Notes under the pieces: generated by a model
The model's input: only the letters and a program-made list of their open reading frames with translations
What the model was told of the DNA's origin: nothing
The model's database searches: none
NCBI GenBank assembly: GCA_034440615.1
Contig: JAOTOM010005182.1
Coordinates: 1,782,108 to 1,846,107, forward strand
Direction of reading: 5' to 3'
DNA length: 64,000 nucleotides
From: Ashinkailepas kermadecensis
Lineage: Eukaryota; Arthropoda; Thecostraca; Neolepadidae
Translations under genes and position numbers: made by a program
Shown: piece after piece, positions 38,136 to 49,854 of the stretch
How positions within the stretch are numbered: the first letter of the stretch is position 1
Layout: each line of letters begins with the position of its first letter

Positions 38136-41100
38136 ATGGCCAAACGTTTGATGGTGTTGGACCCTCAACAGCCAGGCTCATCTGGTACACATCTTCCATG
38201 TCTGACAGATTGGGACCAGTGTGTGCTATGTCAGAAAGACACCTCTGAGAAGCTATGCTGTCCAGCTGAATCAGAGCGTAGCACCGGTGGTTCTGGGTAC
38301 CAGACTCTTGCAGACAATCTCGTCGCCTTCAGCAAGATCGAACGTCTGCCAAAGACTATAGATCTCTCCAAACTGGATGATGGTGAGGGCATTCAAGCAA
38401 TATTCAAGCACCACAGAGCCAGGTGGCATGATTCGTGTAGACTCAAATACAACAAAACCCAAATGTTTCGAGCCGAGAAGAGAAAACTCTCCTGTGAGCA
38501 CATTGCAGATGTCCCAAGGAAGTACACCCGTCAGAGTGTAGACCAACCACAGCCTTCAGTTGACATGTGTTTCTTTTGTGACAGACAGGCGGGTAAGGAG
38601 ACTGCACGAGGCTTCCACCTTTGAGCTTGATGCCCGTGTCAGGAAATGTGCCCTGAAACTAGAGGACAAACCACTGTTGGCTAAACTATGTGGAGGAGAT
38701 CTTATAGCACAAGAGGCCAAGTACCATATCAAGTGTCTAGCCTCCCTGTGCAACAAACCCAGAGGCACGAAGATGAATGAGGATCCAGACCAAGACGATG
38801 TAAATCACGGCATAGCCCTTGCTGAACTGGTGTCCTACATTGAGGAAGCCCGTATGAACTATGCTGTGGCACCAGTGTTCAAGCTGATGGACCTGGCAAC
38901 CCTGTACAACACCAGGCTGGTGCAGCTTGGAACAGTCCTGACTGGGCGTGTTCACTCAACCGAACTCAAAAATCGAATTTTAAGGTATTTTCCTGACTTA
39001 GAGGAACACAAGCGAGGCCGATACATTATACTTGCTTTCAACCAGGATGTTGGAGCAGCTCTGCACAAGGCACGTGAGCAGGATGCCGACAGTGATGGCA
39101 TTCATCTGGCTAGAGCTGCCAACATAATCCGAAGAGACATGCTGAAGATGACGACTGCCTTCAGTGGTTCACTTGACACCCGCAGCCAGGAAGAGTCGGT
39201 GCCAAATTCATTCATCGCACTGGTTTCTATGATCTTGAATGGCCCCAATATCCAAGAACAGTCAAGCCACTCATCTATACCAGCTCCTGCACTTGCAATC
39301 TCCCAGCTCCTGATGTGCAACAGCTGTGCACGCCGTCGCAACATACAATCTGCCAAGCACAGTCACAGCAGGGAGACACCTGTGCCTGTGTACCTGGGTG
39401 TGTTGATCCACACGAAGACACGCAGACGAGACCTCGTTGATGAGCTGTACCGCCTTGGTCTGTCCATCGCCCACGACAGGGTGCTGAGCATTTCGTCTGA
39501 GTTGGGGAACAACATCTGTCGCTACTTCCTGTTGGAGGGAGCAGTTTGCCCACCCAAACTGGAGGGTGACTTGTTCACCACGGGAGCAGTCGACAACATA
39601 GACCACAACCCCAGCTCGACAAGTGCTCAGGACTCGTTCCATGGTACAGGAATCTCTTTGTTCCAACACCCGAATAGTGACGTCCCTGGAGTTCGACGGA
39701 TTGTGGACACACACAGCACTGCAACAACTGCGACAACAGTTACCCACCTGCCAGAATCATGCACCAGCGTGCCTCCTGTGCTCCTGAGGAAACGTGACCC
39801 ACCTATGCCAAAGTTGGCGGGTCCCAACAGAAGTGAATGCCACCTAATACCTCAAGCAGTGAAGACTGAGTACAGGTAAATACGCAATGATATTACTGCA
39901 TATTCTGGACTGGCTGTATTTGATGTTCGGACAATGACTAACCACCACTGTCTTGCTTACTGTCTTGTTTCATTTGTCTCATTCAACAGGTGGCTGGATC
40001 AGAAAGGAAAGATGGTGACTGGAGACACACCGCTCACTGGAGACGAGACCGTGTCATGGGCTGCATACCACGCCAGCGAGCAATCAGCACCAGTGTATCC
40101 AAGCAGTGTGGCCATTACCTCATTGCTGCCCCTCTTCTATGATCAGGCCAACTCCGTGGCCATGATTCGCCACTCCATGGACGTCATCAAGAGGGCAGTG
40201 GATATCCTGAATCCTGGTCAGGTCCCGGTCATCACCGTGGATCAACCACTGTACACGCTGGCCAAACAGACGCAATGGAGCTGGCCTCAAACACATGGAG
40301 AAGATTACTTCATTATCCTGTTTGCCGGACTCCACATCGAAAAGGCATCATTCAACACTCTGTGCGACCTTCTGGATTGCAGTGGATGGACGGAAGCCCT
40401 GGTCCAGGCAGGAGTTGCTACACCTGGAACAGCCGACTCCTTCATCAAAGCCGCCCATGTGACGCGCACTCGATGGGCTCACCAGGTCACAGCTAGTGTT
40501 CTGTATCTCCTTCGATAGGAGGGTTACACCCAATACTGTGACGGGTTGGATGAGGGACAGGTTCCAATGTCAGTAGAAGACTGGTGTGCTAGTCGAGCTG
40601 ATACAAGTCCCTAGTTCAAGTTTTGGTCGATTATCATGCAGCTGGAACTGGAAATCATGATCTACGTGAGATCGCTACGCCAGGGCAACTTCATGCTCTA
40701 CATAGATGCCTTGACCAAGATTGTACCCTGGTTCTTTGCCCTGGGGCACACAAATTACGCAAGGTGGATTCCAGTTCACTTGCGAGACATGGTGGCACTC
40801 GTAGACAAGCATCCAGATGTGTTCGCAGAGTTCATGGCTGGGAACTTCACAGTGAAAAAGACAACACATGCATTCTCTGCTTTGGCCATCGACCAGGCAC
40901 ATGAGCAGAATAACGCATCAGTGAAAGGCGATGGCGGAGCAGTCGGCCTGATTGAGAATCCTGCAGCATTGTGGCGCTGGATGGTGTCCGGTCCTGAGAT
41001 GGCAAGAGTGATTGCAGAGTTCCAAGCCACAGCAGAGACAAGAACAGAGAAGACTGATTCCAGGCACCATGAGCAGGCAAAGCATACACAGCTGGCGTTT

Positions 41101-42814
41101 GCTCGAGATGTGAAGTCACTCTCCGGTGTCACGAGATATATGGGGAATCCCTTCTGTGATGACAGCAATGATCTCCTTGTACTAGACAGCAGGGACCTGG
41201 CAGACCCAGCAGTCATCAACACTGTGCGCCAGATCGAGAAGCTGGGGCAGGAGCAGTACCACACGTATGTCAATGAGCGGCCTGTGAACCAGACGAAGCC
41301 CATCACCGACCCAATCAGGAGAAATAACCTTCCTCTCTTCAGCCGATCTCCAGTCAGAGAGAAATCAAGAACCCAGCTTCAGCTGTCGTCGCTCAAGAAT
41401 GACTGCTCCCTATTATCCCGGTTGTTCATTGCATCCCAGATGCGTGATGGACATCTCGACGACTTCTTTGCTCATGAGAACCAGGCCTGTCCCCCTGCCC
41501 TGTCACTGATGGGCAAAATGAGACTGGGCAAAAAGTCTGACCTCGTGGGATGCTTAGAAGATATGATCCCTCCACAAGAGAATGTTCCCAGTCCTCACGT
41601 TGAAGTCATCATCCTTGATGGAGCAGCTATCACCAGCATGCGGGCACCTGGTGGTGCGAAGACCTTCTCTGACTATGCAACACAGGTTTTCTTGCCGTAC
41701 AGCACATCTCAGCTACAGCATGCAATCAGAGTGGATGTCGTCTGGGATGAATACCTGCCAGACAGTTTGAAGGCTGACACTCGAACAAAGAGAGGTAGAG
41801 GCATCCGGAGACGAGTCGAGCCATCTAGTTCCATACCAGGAAACTAGCAGGCCTTCTTACGGATCGACGAGAACAAGGTGGAGCTGTTCTCCTTCCTAGC
41901 GACGAGACTAACTGCTCAAGAGACAGATAAACAAATCATCAGCACTCTACACAAAGACGTGGTCTGTACGCATGCCAGAAACATCGCTGGTCTTGCTCCA
42001 TGTACACATGAAGAAGCAGATACCAGGATGACGCTCCACGTGGAAGATGCTGTGAAGCAGGGCTACACCAAGGTGTCGTCCGCACAGTTGACACGGATGT
42101 CGTAGCCCTTGCGGTGGCAGCAGCCGAACGCCTCAACATAGATGACCTGTGGGTTGCCTTCGGTACCGGGAAGAGCTTTAGGTTCTTAGCAGCTCACGAG
42201 ATGGCCCAGGCATTGGGGCCTGACAAGTGTCGAGGATTACCCTCATTCCATGGCTTCACTGGGTGTGATACCGTGTCAAGCTTTGGAGGTAGGAGCAAAA
42301 TGACTGCATGGGAGACGTGGAAGGTCTGTGATGAGGTCACTGCGACCTTCGGTGCCTTGGGCGCTACACCAAACCCCTCAATCGTAGATGACAGCCTGGA
42401 CACCTTGGAGCGTTTCGTCGTTCTCCTGTATGATCGCACTAGCAGGCACGAGCATGTCAATGATGCACGTAAGCAGCTCTTCACCCAGAAGGGTCGAGCA
42501 ATACATGCTCTCTTGCCAACTCGAGAAGCCCTCAGACAGCACATCAGGAGAACTGCCTACCAAGCTGGCTACTGTTGGGGCCAGATGATGGTTGCTGCTG
42601 CAGAGCTCCCATCCCCTAGCGAATGGGGGTGCAGGTGAAGAGTGACACTGGCTGGGACGTCTGCTGGACAACCCTCCCGGAGGCAACGCAAGCATGCCGG
42701 CAACTTCTCAGATGCGACTGCAAGAATGGATGCAGAGGACAATGCAAGTGTAGGAATGCTGTACTCCAGTGCACGGCACTATGCCACTGCGGCGGACAGT
42801 GTGCTCGGGAGTAG
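38136..42814 (+). pseudogene. decayed multi-domain gene of an unnamed invertebrate family (HEEADTR / HGFTGCDT type)
   Basis: A large protein can be followed in pieces from MAKRLMVLD at 38136 to a cysteine-rich tail ending at 42814. It has paired CxxC knuckles near the start (CVLCQK; CFFCDR), IAQEAKYHIKCLASL, a block WIPVHLRDM, then THEEADTRM, a VDTDVV strand resembling PIN/FEN-type nuclease folds, FHGFTGCDTVSSFGG and WTTLPEA before a tail of C-x-C pairs (CDCKNGC, CKC). I know this layout from multicopy predicted proteins of molluscs, corals and echinoderms, but no function is established. A plausible intron lies at 39878-39990 (CAG then GTAAAT, to CAACAG). Breaks: frame changes near 38590, 42070 and 42628 and in-frame TAGs ending at 40518, about 40614 and 41847. 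The multicopy nature and flanking inverted repeats suggest a transposon gene. Confidence 0.75.
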
Positions 42815-42971
42815 AACTTGCAGTATCGTTTAATATTACGAAGAATGGCTCTTAGATGCTCCTGGGTTTTAGACATTGTGTATAAATAAAATATATATAC
42901 GACCTTCAATATACCAGGAGGTGCTGAGTTGACATCAAAAGTAACGATAAGGGTTGTATTTTATTGCTCAA

Positions 42972-42996
42972 CGTTTCGGCCAGGGGCCATCGTCAG
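42972..42996 (-). ncRNA. hammerhead ribozyme-like core motif
   Basis: On the minus strand CTGACGA (the CUGANGA core) is followed by a stem GGCC-CCT-GGCC and then GAAAC, the second conserved core. It lies downstream of the Penelope ORF, where these elements commonly carry hammerhead motifs. I did not find a convincing cleavage triplet with a closing stem III, so it may act only as a dimer or be decayed. Confidence 0.6.
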
Positions 42997-43271
42997 GAGT
43001 GATTAAAAAAGCTCAAGTTTAAACAATTGAAATAATCACGCGGGATAAAAAGCGTGCAAAAAGACACGTGAAATGCAGAAAAGCCTCCTCAGTGGTGCAG
43101 ACACTCACAGAAACTCCAAACCAGAAACAAACTATGTCAAGAAGGAATCCTCTGAGGAAGCCCGAGCCGATGGTCCATATACATATCGATGCATACACTC
43201 ACGCACATATATAGACATATATCCAATATAACGCGTAATACATACTATATATAATTTATGTTTATGTAATT

Positions 43272-43590
43272 TTATGTGATATACCAAGACGTCGTTTGCG
43301 TGTTTAGTTGCGGCCGTAGATTACGTATATGTAGAGATTCGAGGACCTTCAGATCAGCGTTGTCCCTGGCTGTTGCTAGAATTTCTACTTTGAAGTTTGT
43401 GTTAGTGTCGCTGTGTTCCATGTTAGAATGTTTGTCGATCATGTGTTCGCCTAAAGGAGTGTATGCTCTCCGAAGTCTGGCATCTCCCAAGTGCTCATTG
43501 TACCTATCCCTGATGCTACGTTTGGTTTCACCGATATAAAATGTTCCAAGACAGCGATTGCACGTTATTTTGTAAACTACGTTTTTGTGT
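43272..43590 (-). pseudogene. Penelope element, GIY-YIG endonuclease domain
   Basis: The frame reads VVYKITCNRC, TFYIGETKRSIRDRYNEH and, further on, LESLHIRNLRPQLNT before a stop. This shows the Y-x-I, FYIGET, R and E signature positions of GIY-YIG nucleases. It is separated from the upstream RT segment by a frame change. Confidence 0.85.
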
Positions 43591-44103
43591 ACATCTACCT
43601 TTGAGCCCGTTGATACAGGTGTGGCACGTTCTCCTACCAGCAGGACATGGCGGCATTTCCAGGGCTGAGCGGACCAGGTAAGATTTCAGCGTAGGTCCGC
43701 TAGTCCAGGCTACCCTAACATGGTTTAGATGAGACGAACGGATGGCTGCGTTTACCTGTCGACAAAGTTGGTCATCGACAAAAGGAAGTCTCATGTAAAC
43801 ATAGTTGGGATTGCTACCCGCTCGATGCCGACGTTGCCCACCTATCCTACTACTGTTGTGAGGGTGAACAGCACGAGCGGCGGAGTGTACCCGATGTGCT
43901 GGGTATCCGTTTTCCAGGAAAAGAGTCGTCATCTTCGCAAGGCTCCGCTCGCATGAAATAGTATCGGAGGAGACTCGTGCTGCTCTCCTCATTTGGGATG
44001 TCAGAACGGCCTTTTTAGTGGCCATCGGGTGGGCCGAATCATAGTGCAAGATGATGGGGGCTGCCATTGGTTTAAAGTACAGCTCGGGGGATGTAGCTCC
44101 CAT
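43528..44103 (-). pseudogene. Penelope element, thumb/linker region
   Basis: ELYFKPMAAP and SAHPMATKKAVL match the Y.KPT......S.HP...K block that follows the Penelope RT fingers and palm. CRTCHTC-like cysteines (CPAGRRTCHTC) precede the GIY-YIG domain. The first part overlaps the RT segment in another frame, which marks an indel. Confidence 0.8.
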
Positions 44104-44757
44104 CAGCCTGAACTACAAACAACGTATCAAGGAAAGGAATCGAACTGCTATGACCAGTGTGTTCTAAGGTAAACTTGATGCTGGAATGTTGTTGGTTAAT
44201 TTCTGCAAAGAAGTCTAGCAGAGAGGCCAAGCCATGTGTCCAAACACCAAAAATATCGTCTATATACCTCATGTAGAGAGCTGGTTTCAAATCATACGAG
44301 GCTAAGAAAATCGACTCAAGGCGGTGCATAAAAGCAATCGCTAAAGGAGGTGCACATCGGTTACCCATAGCCACTCCTTTTGTCTGCTTGTACATGGAGC
44401 TACCGAAACGTATGAGGTTATTGCTGAAAATATGTGTTAGTAATTTCACACAGTCCTGTACCCCAATCCCGAAAAGACAAATGTCATCCAGATTGTCCTC
44501 GATTAGACGAATCACAGCATCTATTCCCTCCTTTATCGGAATGCTGCCATATAAATGTTTCACGTCCATGGTGAAAACAATACTGCCTTCCGGAAGTTTT
44601 GTAGGAAACGTTTCTTTCACCCTCTGCAGGTACGACTCCGAATTTGTCAGATGGGCGGGAACCAACGCTAGTATCTGGACGAGAATCTTACTCAAGAACC
44701 AAGATAACTTGTCTAGGGGGTCACCACTCGCCGACACTATAGGGCGCAGTGGAACCT
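44072..44757 (-). pseudogene. Penelope element, reverse transcriptase core
   Basis: The frame reads VPLRPIVSASGDPL, IVFTMDVKHLYGSIP (catalytic D), GVAMGNRCAPPLAIAFM, RYIDDIFGVW (catalytic DD) and SSIPFLDTL. The motif set and the RYIDD box are typical of Penelope-like RTs. Confidence 0.92.
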
Positions 44758-46470
44758 CTAGTTTGTGGTTTTGAGGAGCCCGTATAATTCTGCTGTGCGG
44801 CTGGAATGAGGAAGGAGAGATAACATTGTGTCTTTATGTAACTTCCCTGATAAAGTTTCCTTGATGATAGTACATGTTTCGATTTCGAGACGTTTGGTAG
44901 GGTTTGGTTGGGAAGGAATGCTCTGATAATCGTCCGTTATTTTCCTGGCCTTTTCAATGTAATCCGTTTTGTTTAGCACGACGAATCCTTTGCATTTATC
45001 TGACGGCTTTACTATTACATTATTGTTGTTTTTCATTTCCCGAAGTACTTCCCTCTGTTTCGCATAATTGTCCGACATTTTGTTCGATGCTTTGTTGTGA
45101 TATTTATATGCTTTTAGCACTTTTGTTTTTAAATCTTTCAACTCAGATTCCATTTGAGTTGTGGCTCTCGGTGGTTGGTGTGCAGGAGTGTCGGGAAACA
45201 TGGGGCGAAGCTTTAAATAACCTGTGCTAGAGGTGCTTTGTGATAAGCCTGCCTGCGGTACCTGAGGTACAGTTTGCTGTTTCGTCTCCCTCACATTCCT
45301 CCACCGCAAACCATAGATCGCCCTTTCTACGCCTGATTCTGCCTTTTCCAAGCAGCTACGATGCACTTTCTGAGCTAACGCAAAATTGGGGCCTTTGTCA
45401 AGCAATCCCAAGATATCTGAGTCTAGAGATAACTCACTTAGATTAGACGTGCGATTTGTACGATATTGTTCAGTGCCATCGCCGTTGGTGACCGTACCGT
45501 GGGTGCGAGAAGTAATGCAACTACCCGAGCTCTCTCCACTAGTAGCCGCGTGGTGGAGTAAATTACTTGTATCCGGGAGTGGCGTAGGTGGTTGGTACGA
45601 TGAATGTGTGCCTAGGCGAAGTTCGTCCTCCTGTGGTGCGCTGCGGTCAGCTGCTGGCCTCACGCTGCAGTTTCTGACTCCAGAAACAACGCTGGAGAGC
45701 ATTAAACACAGAAACCACCCACGCATAGCCAAAGCCCACCCAAAGTTCCAAACAGTCACAACGCTGGGCACGAACGCACTGAACAACGAAGCGCACCAGA
45801 CCCTGTCCGAACAGCAGCGAAAATCAACAACACCACGTGGTGACGCACCACCATCCCTACAAACAGCTGTTTCCACTGGGCCGCAATGTTTGTCCTCCTC
45901 TGACTCCTCAGGCAAGAGATGCCGGGTTTCTAGGGGTAGTGAAGTGGCGTCCCTAGGGCTCTGATTGGGCCGAGCCGTCGAACTGGAGACTTCTTCTTCC
46001 GTTGCTGCAACACTTGAACTTGAACTTGAAGAAGACTCAATCCTCTGGCCATTTTCAGGCAAGTGACTTGAACACGGTGCCTGCAGGAGGGTACTTCCCG
46101 GGAGACAAGTGCTTGACAGAGACCCGTGCCCTGGTGCAAGACCACGGCCTGAGCTGCTGCTGTCTACTAGACTCTGCTTCTGAAGCGATTCGAATTTCTT
46201 GACTAACCTTTGTCTGCAAACGCTTCTTTCATGACGAAGGAGAGAGTGGCACTGCTCTAACAACCAGCACCAATCTGGACAACTGCAGGACAAACACCGC
46301 CCAAAACGGCGCAGACTTCTTCTCATATAAGCCCGATGTCTGTAAGCATCAGAAATATTTTCTCGTAGCATGATAGCTTGCAGTTTGCTAACTTGTTTAC
46401 GGACCCGCTGGCTACTGGAGCTGTGATGAATACTTGCATGATGCATGATGAATACTTGCATGATGAACAC
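44758..46470 (-). pseudogene. Penelope element, N-terminal region
   Basis: An open frame of 570 codons. The C-terminal half has the Penelope N-terminal signature (LLDKGPNFALAQK, NVIVKPSDK, FVVLNKTDYIEKA, ELYGLLKT). The N-terminal half is serine-rich and not recognised. The frame ends one base out of register with the RT, just after ELYGLLKT. Confidence 0.85.
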
Positions 46471-46511
46471 ATGATACTTGCAGTATCATGTGTTATGTAA
46501 TACCCGATCAC

Positions 46512-46664
46512 GGCCATTTTGTAAAACGGCAGCCATTTTTGCCCCAGGAGGAATATACAATGTCCCTATATCCAAAAATCTTCCTAGTGGTATGTAATAA
46601 ATGTGAGCCAAATTCTATGCTTTTATCATCAAACCCACAATCTTTGCACATATCTGCTGCACTA
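46512..46664 (+). repeat. right inverted repeat
   Basis: It matches 37849-38012 in reverse complement: ATGTCCCTATATCCAAAAAT, TTTTATCATCAAACCCACAA and CATATCTGCTGCACT in the same order. Confidence 0.85.
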
Positions 46665-47239
46665 CACCACAAAAGTGTGTTTGAACCGGTCTATTGGAAA
46701 GTGAGTGAGTGGCAGTGAGTGTTGGACCATGCTGTAAGTAGTGGCGGGGTTGTGATGACCGGCAGTGCAGTGTGAAGTGATGTGGCGAGGACTCGTGTTC
46801 TATAGCCTAATGTAATTTTGAGACGTGACGTGTTTTGTGCTAAATGTTGGTGTCCGCTGGAGGAGGGATGTGTAGCTGCTTTGGTACATGGATGATTGGT
46901 GATGAGTCATAGTGGTATCCGAGTAACACTTGTGTGCATGTGTACTGCAATGGTGCTATTTTATTGCAGAAGTGTTTTGGTAGTGATGCTGCTTGGGAGA
47001 TTTTGTATAATCCTGTTGCTATCCAAAGGCATTGTGTTTGGATATAATTTGTAATTTTGGGATGTGCTTGAGCTGTGTATTAAAAAAAACATAGAACCGT
47101 GTTCCGTGATGGGTCGAACAATGGAGTTATATGGTGTTCTGTGTGCTTGTCTGCCTGCCCCTTCCCCATTGTGTGCTACGAACTGCCCGAAGTAAATTTA
47201 TACGTTTTTGTGTAGTTTCGGAAGTAGAATATCTGAAAT
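46665..47239. other. nothing recognised
   Basis: GT-rich sequence with no gene seen. It may be the 3' end of the fossil LINE that follows. Confidence 0.5.
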
Positions 47240-48023
47240 ATAAAGATCAATTTGCTGTCTAACGTGATTCTAAAAGCAAAAATTGCTAATTGGCTAAAAG
47301 GTATAATGTTGTTATCGAGCTTAGGTGGTAGTGTGAGTGTGACGGTTCTAAAGCCGAATGTAATGCATTTTGGTTTTGGTAGAGATATGTCTAAGGCGGG
47401 TATTTTGAGTTGTTATTGCATGTCGTTCAATGTCAGTTGTAATGTTGCTGAGTTCTATGGTGCACGGTGAGTTCGCGAAGTCGTCTGCTTATATTACAAT
47501 TTTTACAAAAGAGCAGTGTGAAGGAAGTACTGACATGAATTTAAAAAAGAAGAGGACGGGCCTGAGGATCTATCCTTGCAATGAGCCTGCCTATGGTTGC
47601 TTGACGTCAGATGATAAGAGCTTATTTTAACCTTAGAAGTGCGATGTAGAGAATAGAACTTAATGGATTTAGCTAGCCGATCTTGTATGGCAATGTGTAA
47701 ATGTTGCAGTAGTGATGCCTATTTTAGATCCAGGAAGATGGCAACCGTGCAGTTACGCCTGTTCACCTTGATGCTTGTGGTGAATAGCGTAATGTTATCG
47801 AGGCAGTTGCGCTCAGGTAGGAAGTCGGATTGGATAGGGGAGATAAGCTGCTCGTTTTGGATAAGATATAGGGGGCGTTTTGTTAACCATGATTTGGAAA
47901 ATGTGTGGAGGCAACTGGTTTAGGTAATGGGGCGGTAGCAGTCAGGAAGAATGCGGTCTGCTTTTCGCTAAGGGAGTGGTATAAGAAGAGCATGTAGCCA
48001 AGGTTGTGTGAAGGCATGAGTTG

Positions 48024-48187
48024 TCCAGGCAGTGTTATATGTGCTTAGTAAGGTGTTGAGAGATTGTGATATGTGTGGGCTGTTCAGGCAGTGTTATATG
48101 TGCTTAGTAAGGTGTTGAGAGATTGTGATATGTGTGGGCTGTCCAGGCGGTGTTATGTGTGCTTAGTAAGGTGTTCAGATATTGTGA
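48024..48187. repeat. 59-bp tandem repeat, 2.8 copies
   Basis: Units begin near CAGGCAGTGTTATATG at 48026, 48085 and 48144. It lies inside the fossil LINE. Confidence 0.9.
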
Positions 48188-48548
48188 TTGTATGTATTCG
48201 AATAAAAACATCATGCATGTTGTCTGGTCATGTGCTGGTGTTTTCGGTTTTTGAACGTGCTAGCTGCAGTTAATATATGGCGAATGTGTCATTATGGCGT
48301 TGGTGTTGTTGATGAACTGTGGATATTGGCGTTAGCTGTTGCGCTTGAGAGTGTTGCTGGCTTAGTGCGAAAAGTAGTTCTACAAATGCCTACAAAGTGT
48401 TATAGGTCTGTGATCATGTTATGTTGTTGTTGTAGTACGATTGTGTGTTTTGGGGACCGTTGTCCGTGGTGAGAGGGGTGTAATAGAAGCCATACATTGT
48501 TGAGGGGGTTAATATATTAAATGCTGGGCAAACATTTTGCCGGGACTG

Positions 48549-48756
48549 TTTTCTAACAATTGTTTTCTAACAATTGTTTTCTAACAATTGTTTTCTAACA
48601 ATTGTTTTCTAACAATTGTTTTCTAACAATTGTTTTCTAACAATTGTTTTCTAACAATTGTTTTCTAACAATTGTTTTCTAACAATTGTTTTCTAACAAT
48701 TGTTTTCTAACAATTGTTTTCTAACAATTGTTTTCTAACAATTGTTTTCTAACAAT
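48549..48756. repeat. 14-bp array (TTTTCTAACAATTG), 15 copies
   Basis: Virtually perfect 14-bp period. Each junction makes the palindrome AACAATTGTT. It lies inside the fossil LINE. Confidence 0.97.
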
Positions 48757-49114
48757 CTTCTAATTGTTCTCTAACACAGTTATTTGAGTCGTTGTAATTG
48801 GATAGTGTGTCGTGTGTGCTGTGCCTTTCGTATCTGTGGTGTACATAGTTTCTCGTGGGGACTACCCGGTGGTACTCGTCGTTCCACCAGAGGGCCACGT
48901 GAGGCTTGGTGTGGCTCTGTAGTGGTTGTGTCGTTCAGCGAATACAATCAGGGCTTCGGATAGTTGCAGTGGAAACTGGTATGGGTGGGTGGAGGTAAAG
49001 GTTTGGAAGGATTGCGAAAATTTGGTCCAATGAGCTTTTTTCTAGGTTCCACCTGGTGTTGGGGTGGTGGGGATGTTTATAGCAAGTCGGTAGAGAAAGT
49101 GATGGTACTGGTGT

Positions 49115-49147
49115 GTGATGTGATGTGATGTGATGTGATGTGATGAA
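49115..49147. repeat. (TGATG)n microsatellite
   Basis: About six TGATG units inside the fossil LINE. Confidence 0.85.
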
Positions 49148-49422
49148 GAAGGTGGTGGTAATTTGGGCGCGAATGATCAATTCTGGTCGAAGCGCCCTAA
49201 AGCCCAAATAACTAACCAAAAGTGATGGTAATAGGGCCGTAGTCACTGAATAGAGGGTCGAGGTTTGCATCCATTTGTAGACATAGGGCATGCCAGAGGA
49301 GGCGAGGGTGATGTTGGCTGTGATGTTCCTGTGGTGTCATGGGATAGGGGTGGCAAAAGTCGGTGTTCCGGTGTTCAGTGTTGTGAGACTGTGTCGTGCT
49401 GCCATGTCCGTGTGTTTGTGCC

Positions 49423-49598
49423 GTGTCGGTAAGTGCTTGTGCCCTAGTGCCCGGTTGTGTTGCGGTGTGTCGGTAAGTGCTTGTGCCCTAGTGCCCGGTT
49501 GTGTTGCGGTGTGTCGGTAAGTGCTTGTGCCCTAGTGCCCGGTTGTGTTGCGGTGTGTCGGTAAGTGTTTGTGCCCTGGTATTCGGCTATGTTGTGGT
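49423..49598. repeat. 44-bp tandem repeat, about 4 copies
   Basis: Units start GTGTCGGTAAGTGCTTGTGC at 49423, 49467, 49511 and 49555. Each carries CGGTAAGTG, a strong donor-like sequence on the plus strand. It lies in the endonuclease region of the fossil LINE. Confidence 0.92.
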
Positions 49599-49854
49599 AG
49601 GCCCCAAAGCGTGTGGCGTAAGTTAAACTTCGCGCATATAATAACGGGTGTGGACATTTGGTTGAGTGCTTTATTAAGATCCGAAATGGGTTCCATGCGT
49701 TGTCGTAGTTGGGCATGCACTGTGTGCATATGCTACGTGGTTAATGTACAATTTTATCATAATTATATACACCATGGTGCGAAATGGAAGGCGCCGCTGT
49801 GGTGTAGTATTCCTGATGTACGTCCAACTTCACGCAAGGCGTTCCGTGAAGTTG

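Larger units (their letters stand above)
42835..46500 (-). mobile_element. Penelope-like retroelement with GIY-YIG domain (decayed)
   Basis: In minus-strand order there is a long N-terminal region, an RT with the YIDD motif, a linker with a CxxC pair, a GIY-YIG endonuclease domain and a 3' region with a hammerhead-type motif. RT followed by GIY-YIG is diagnostic of Penelope-like elements. Frame changes near 44757, 44100 and 43590 break the single ORF. The boundaries are approximate. Confidence 0.88.
37849..46664. mobile_element. possible composite transposon bounded by inverted repeats
   Basis: Imperfect inverted repeats of about 155-165 bp (37849-38012 and 46512-46664) enclose a multi-domain pseudogene on the plus strand and a Penelope-like element on the minus strand. 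The simplest reading is a DNA-transposon-like unit carrying the plus-strand gene, with the Penelope element inserted between the gene and the right terminus. Alternatively, the two repeats are independent insertions of one dispersed repeat. No target-site duplication was recognised. Confidence 0.45.
47240..49720 (-). mobile_element. fossil LINE (EN-linker-RT) on the minus strand
   Basis: The pieces are in the expected minus-strand order. An endonuclease piece near 49640 reads STPVIICAKFNLRHTLWG (GDFN-like). A linker piece at about 48790-48900 reads VALWWNDEYHRVV. RT pieces follow: SPIQSDFLPERNCLDNI and TVAIFLDLK at about 47700-47830, then VLFFFKFMSVLP and a decayed ADDFA at about 47480-47590. 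Many stops and at least three internal minisatellites interrupt it, so it is old. Confidence 0.7.

Noticed and set aside
40776..41306. Minus-strand open frame of 176 codons
   Set aside because: Shadow of the plus-strand HEEADTR/HGFTGCDT-family pseudogene.
45240..45964. Plus-strand open frames of 68 to 192 codons
   Set aside because: Shadows of the minus-strand Penelope ORF, which carries recognisable family motifs.
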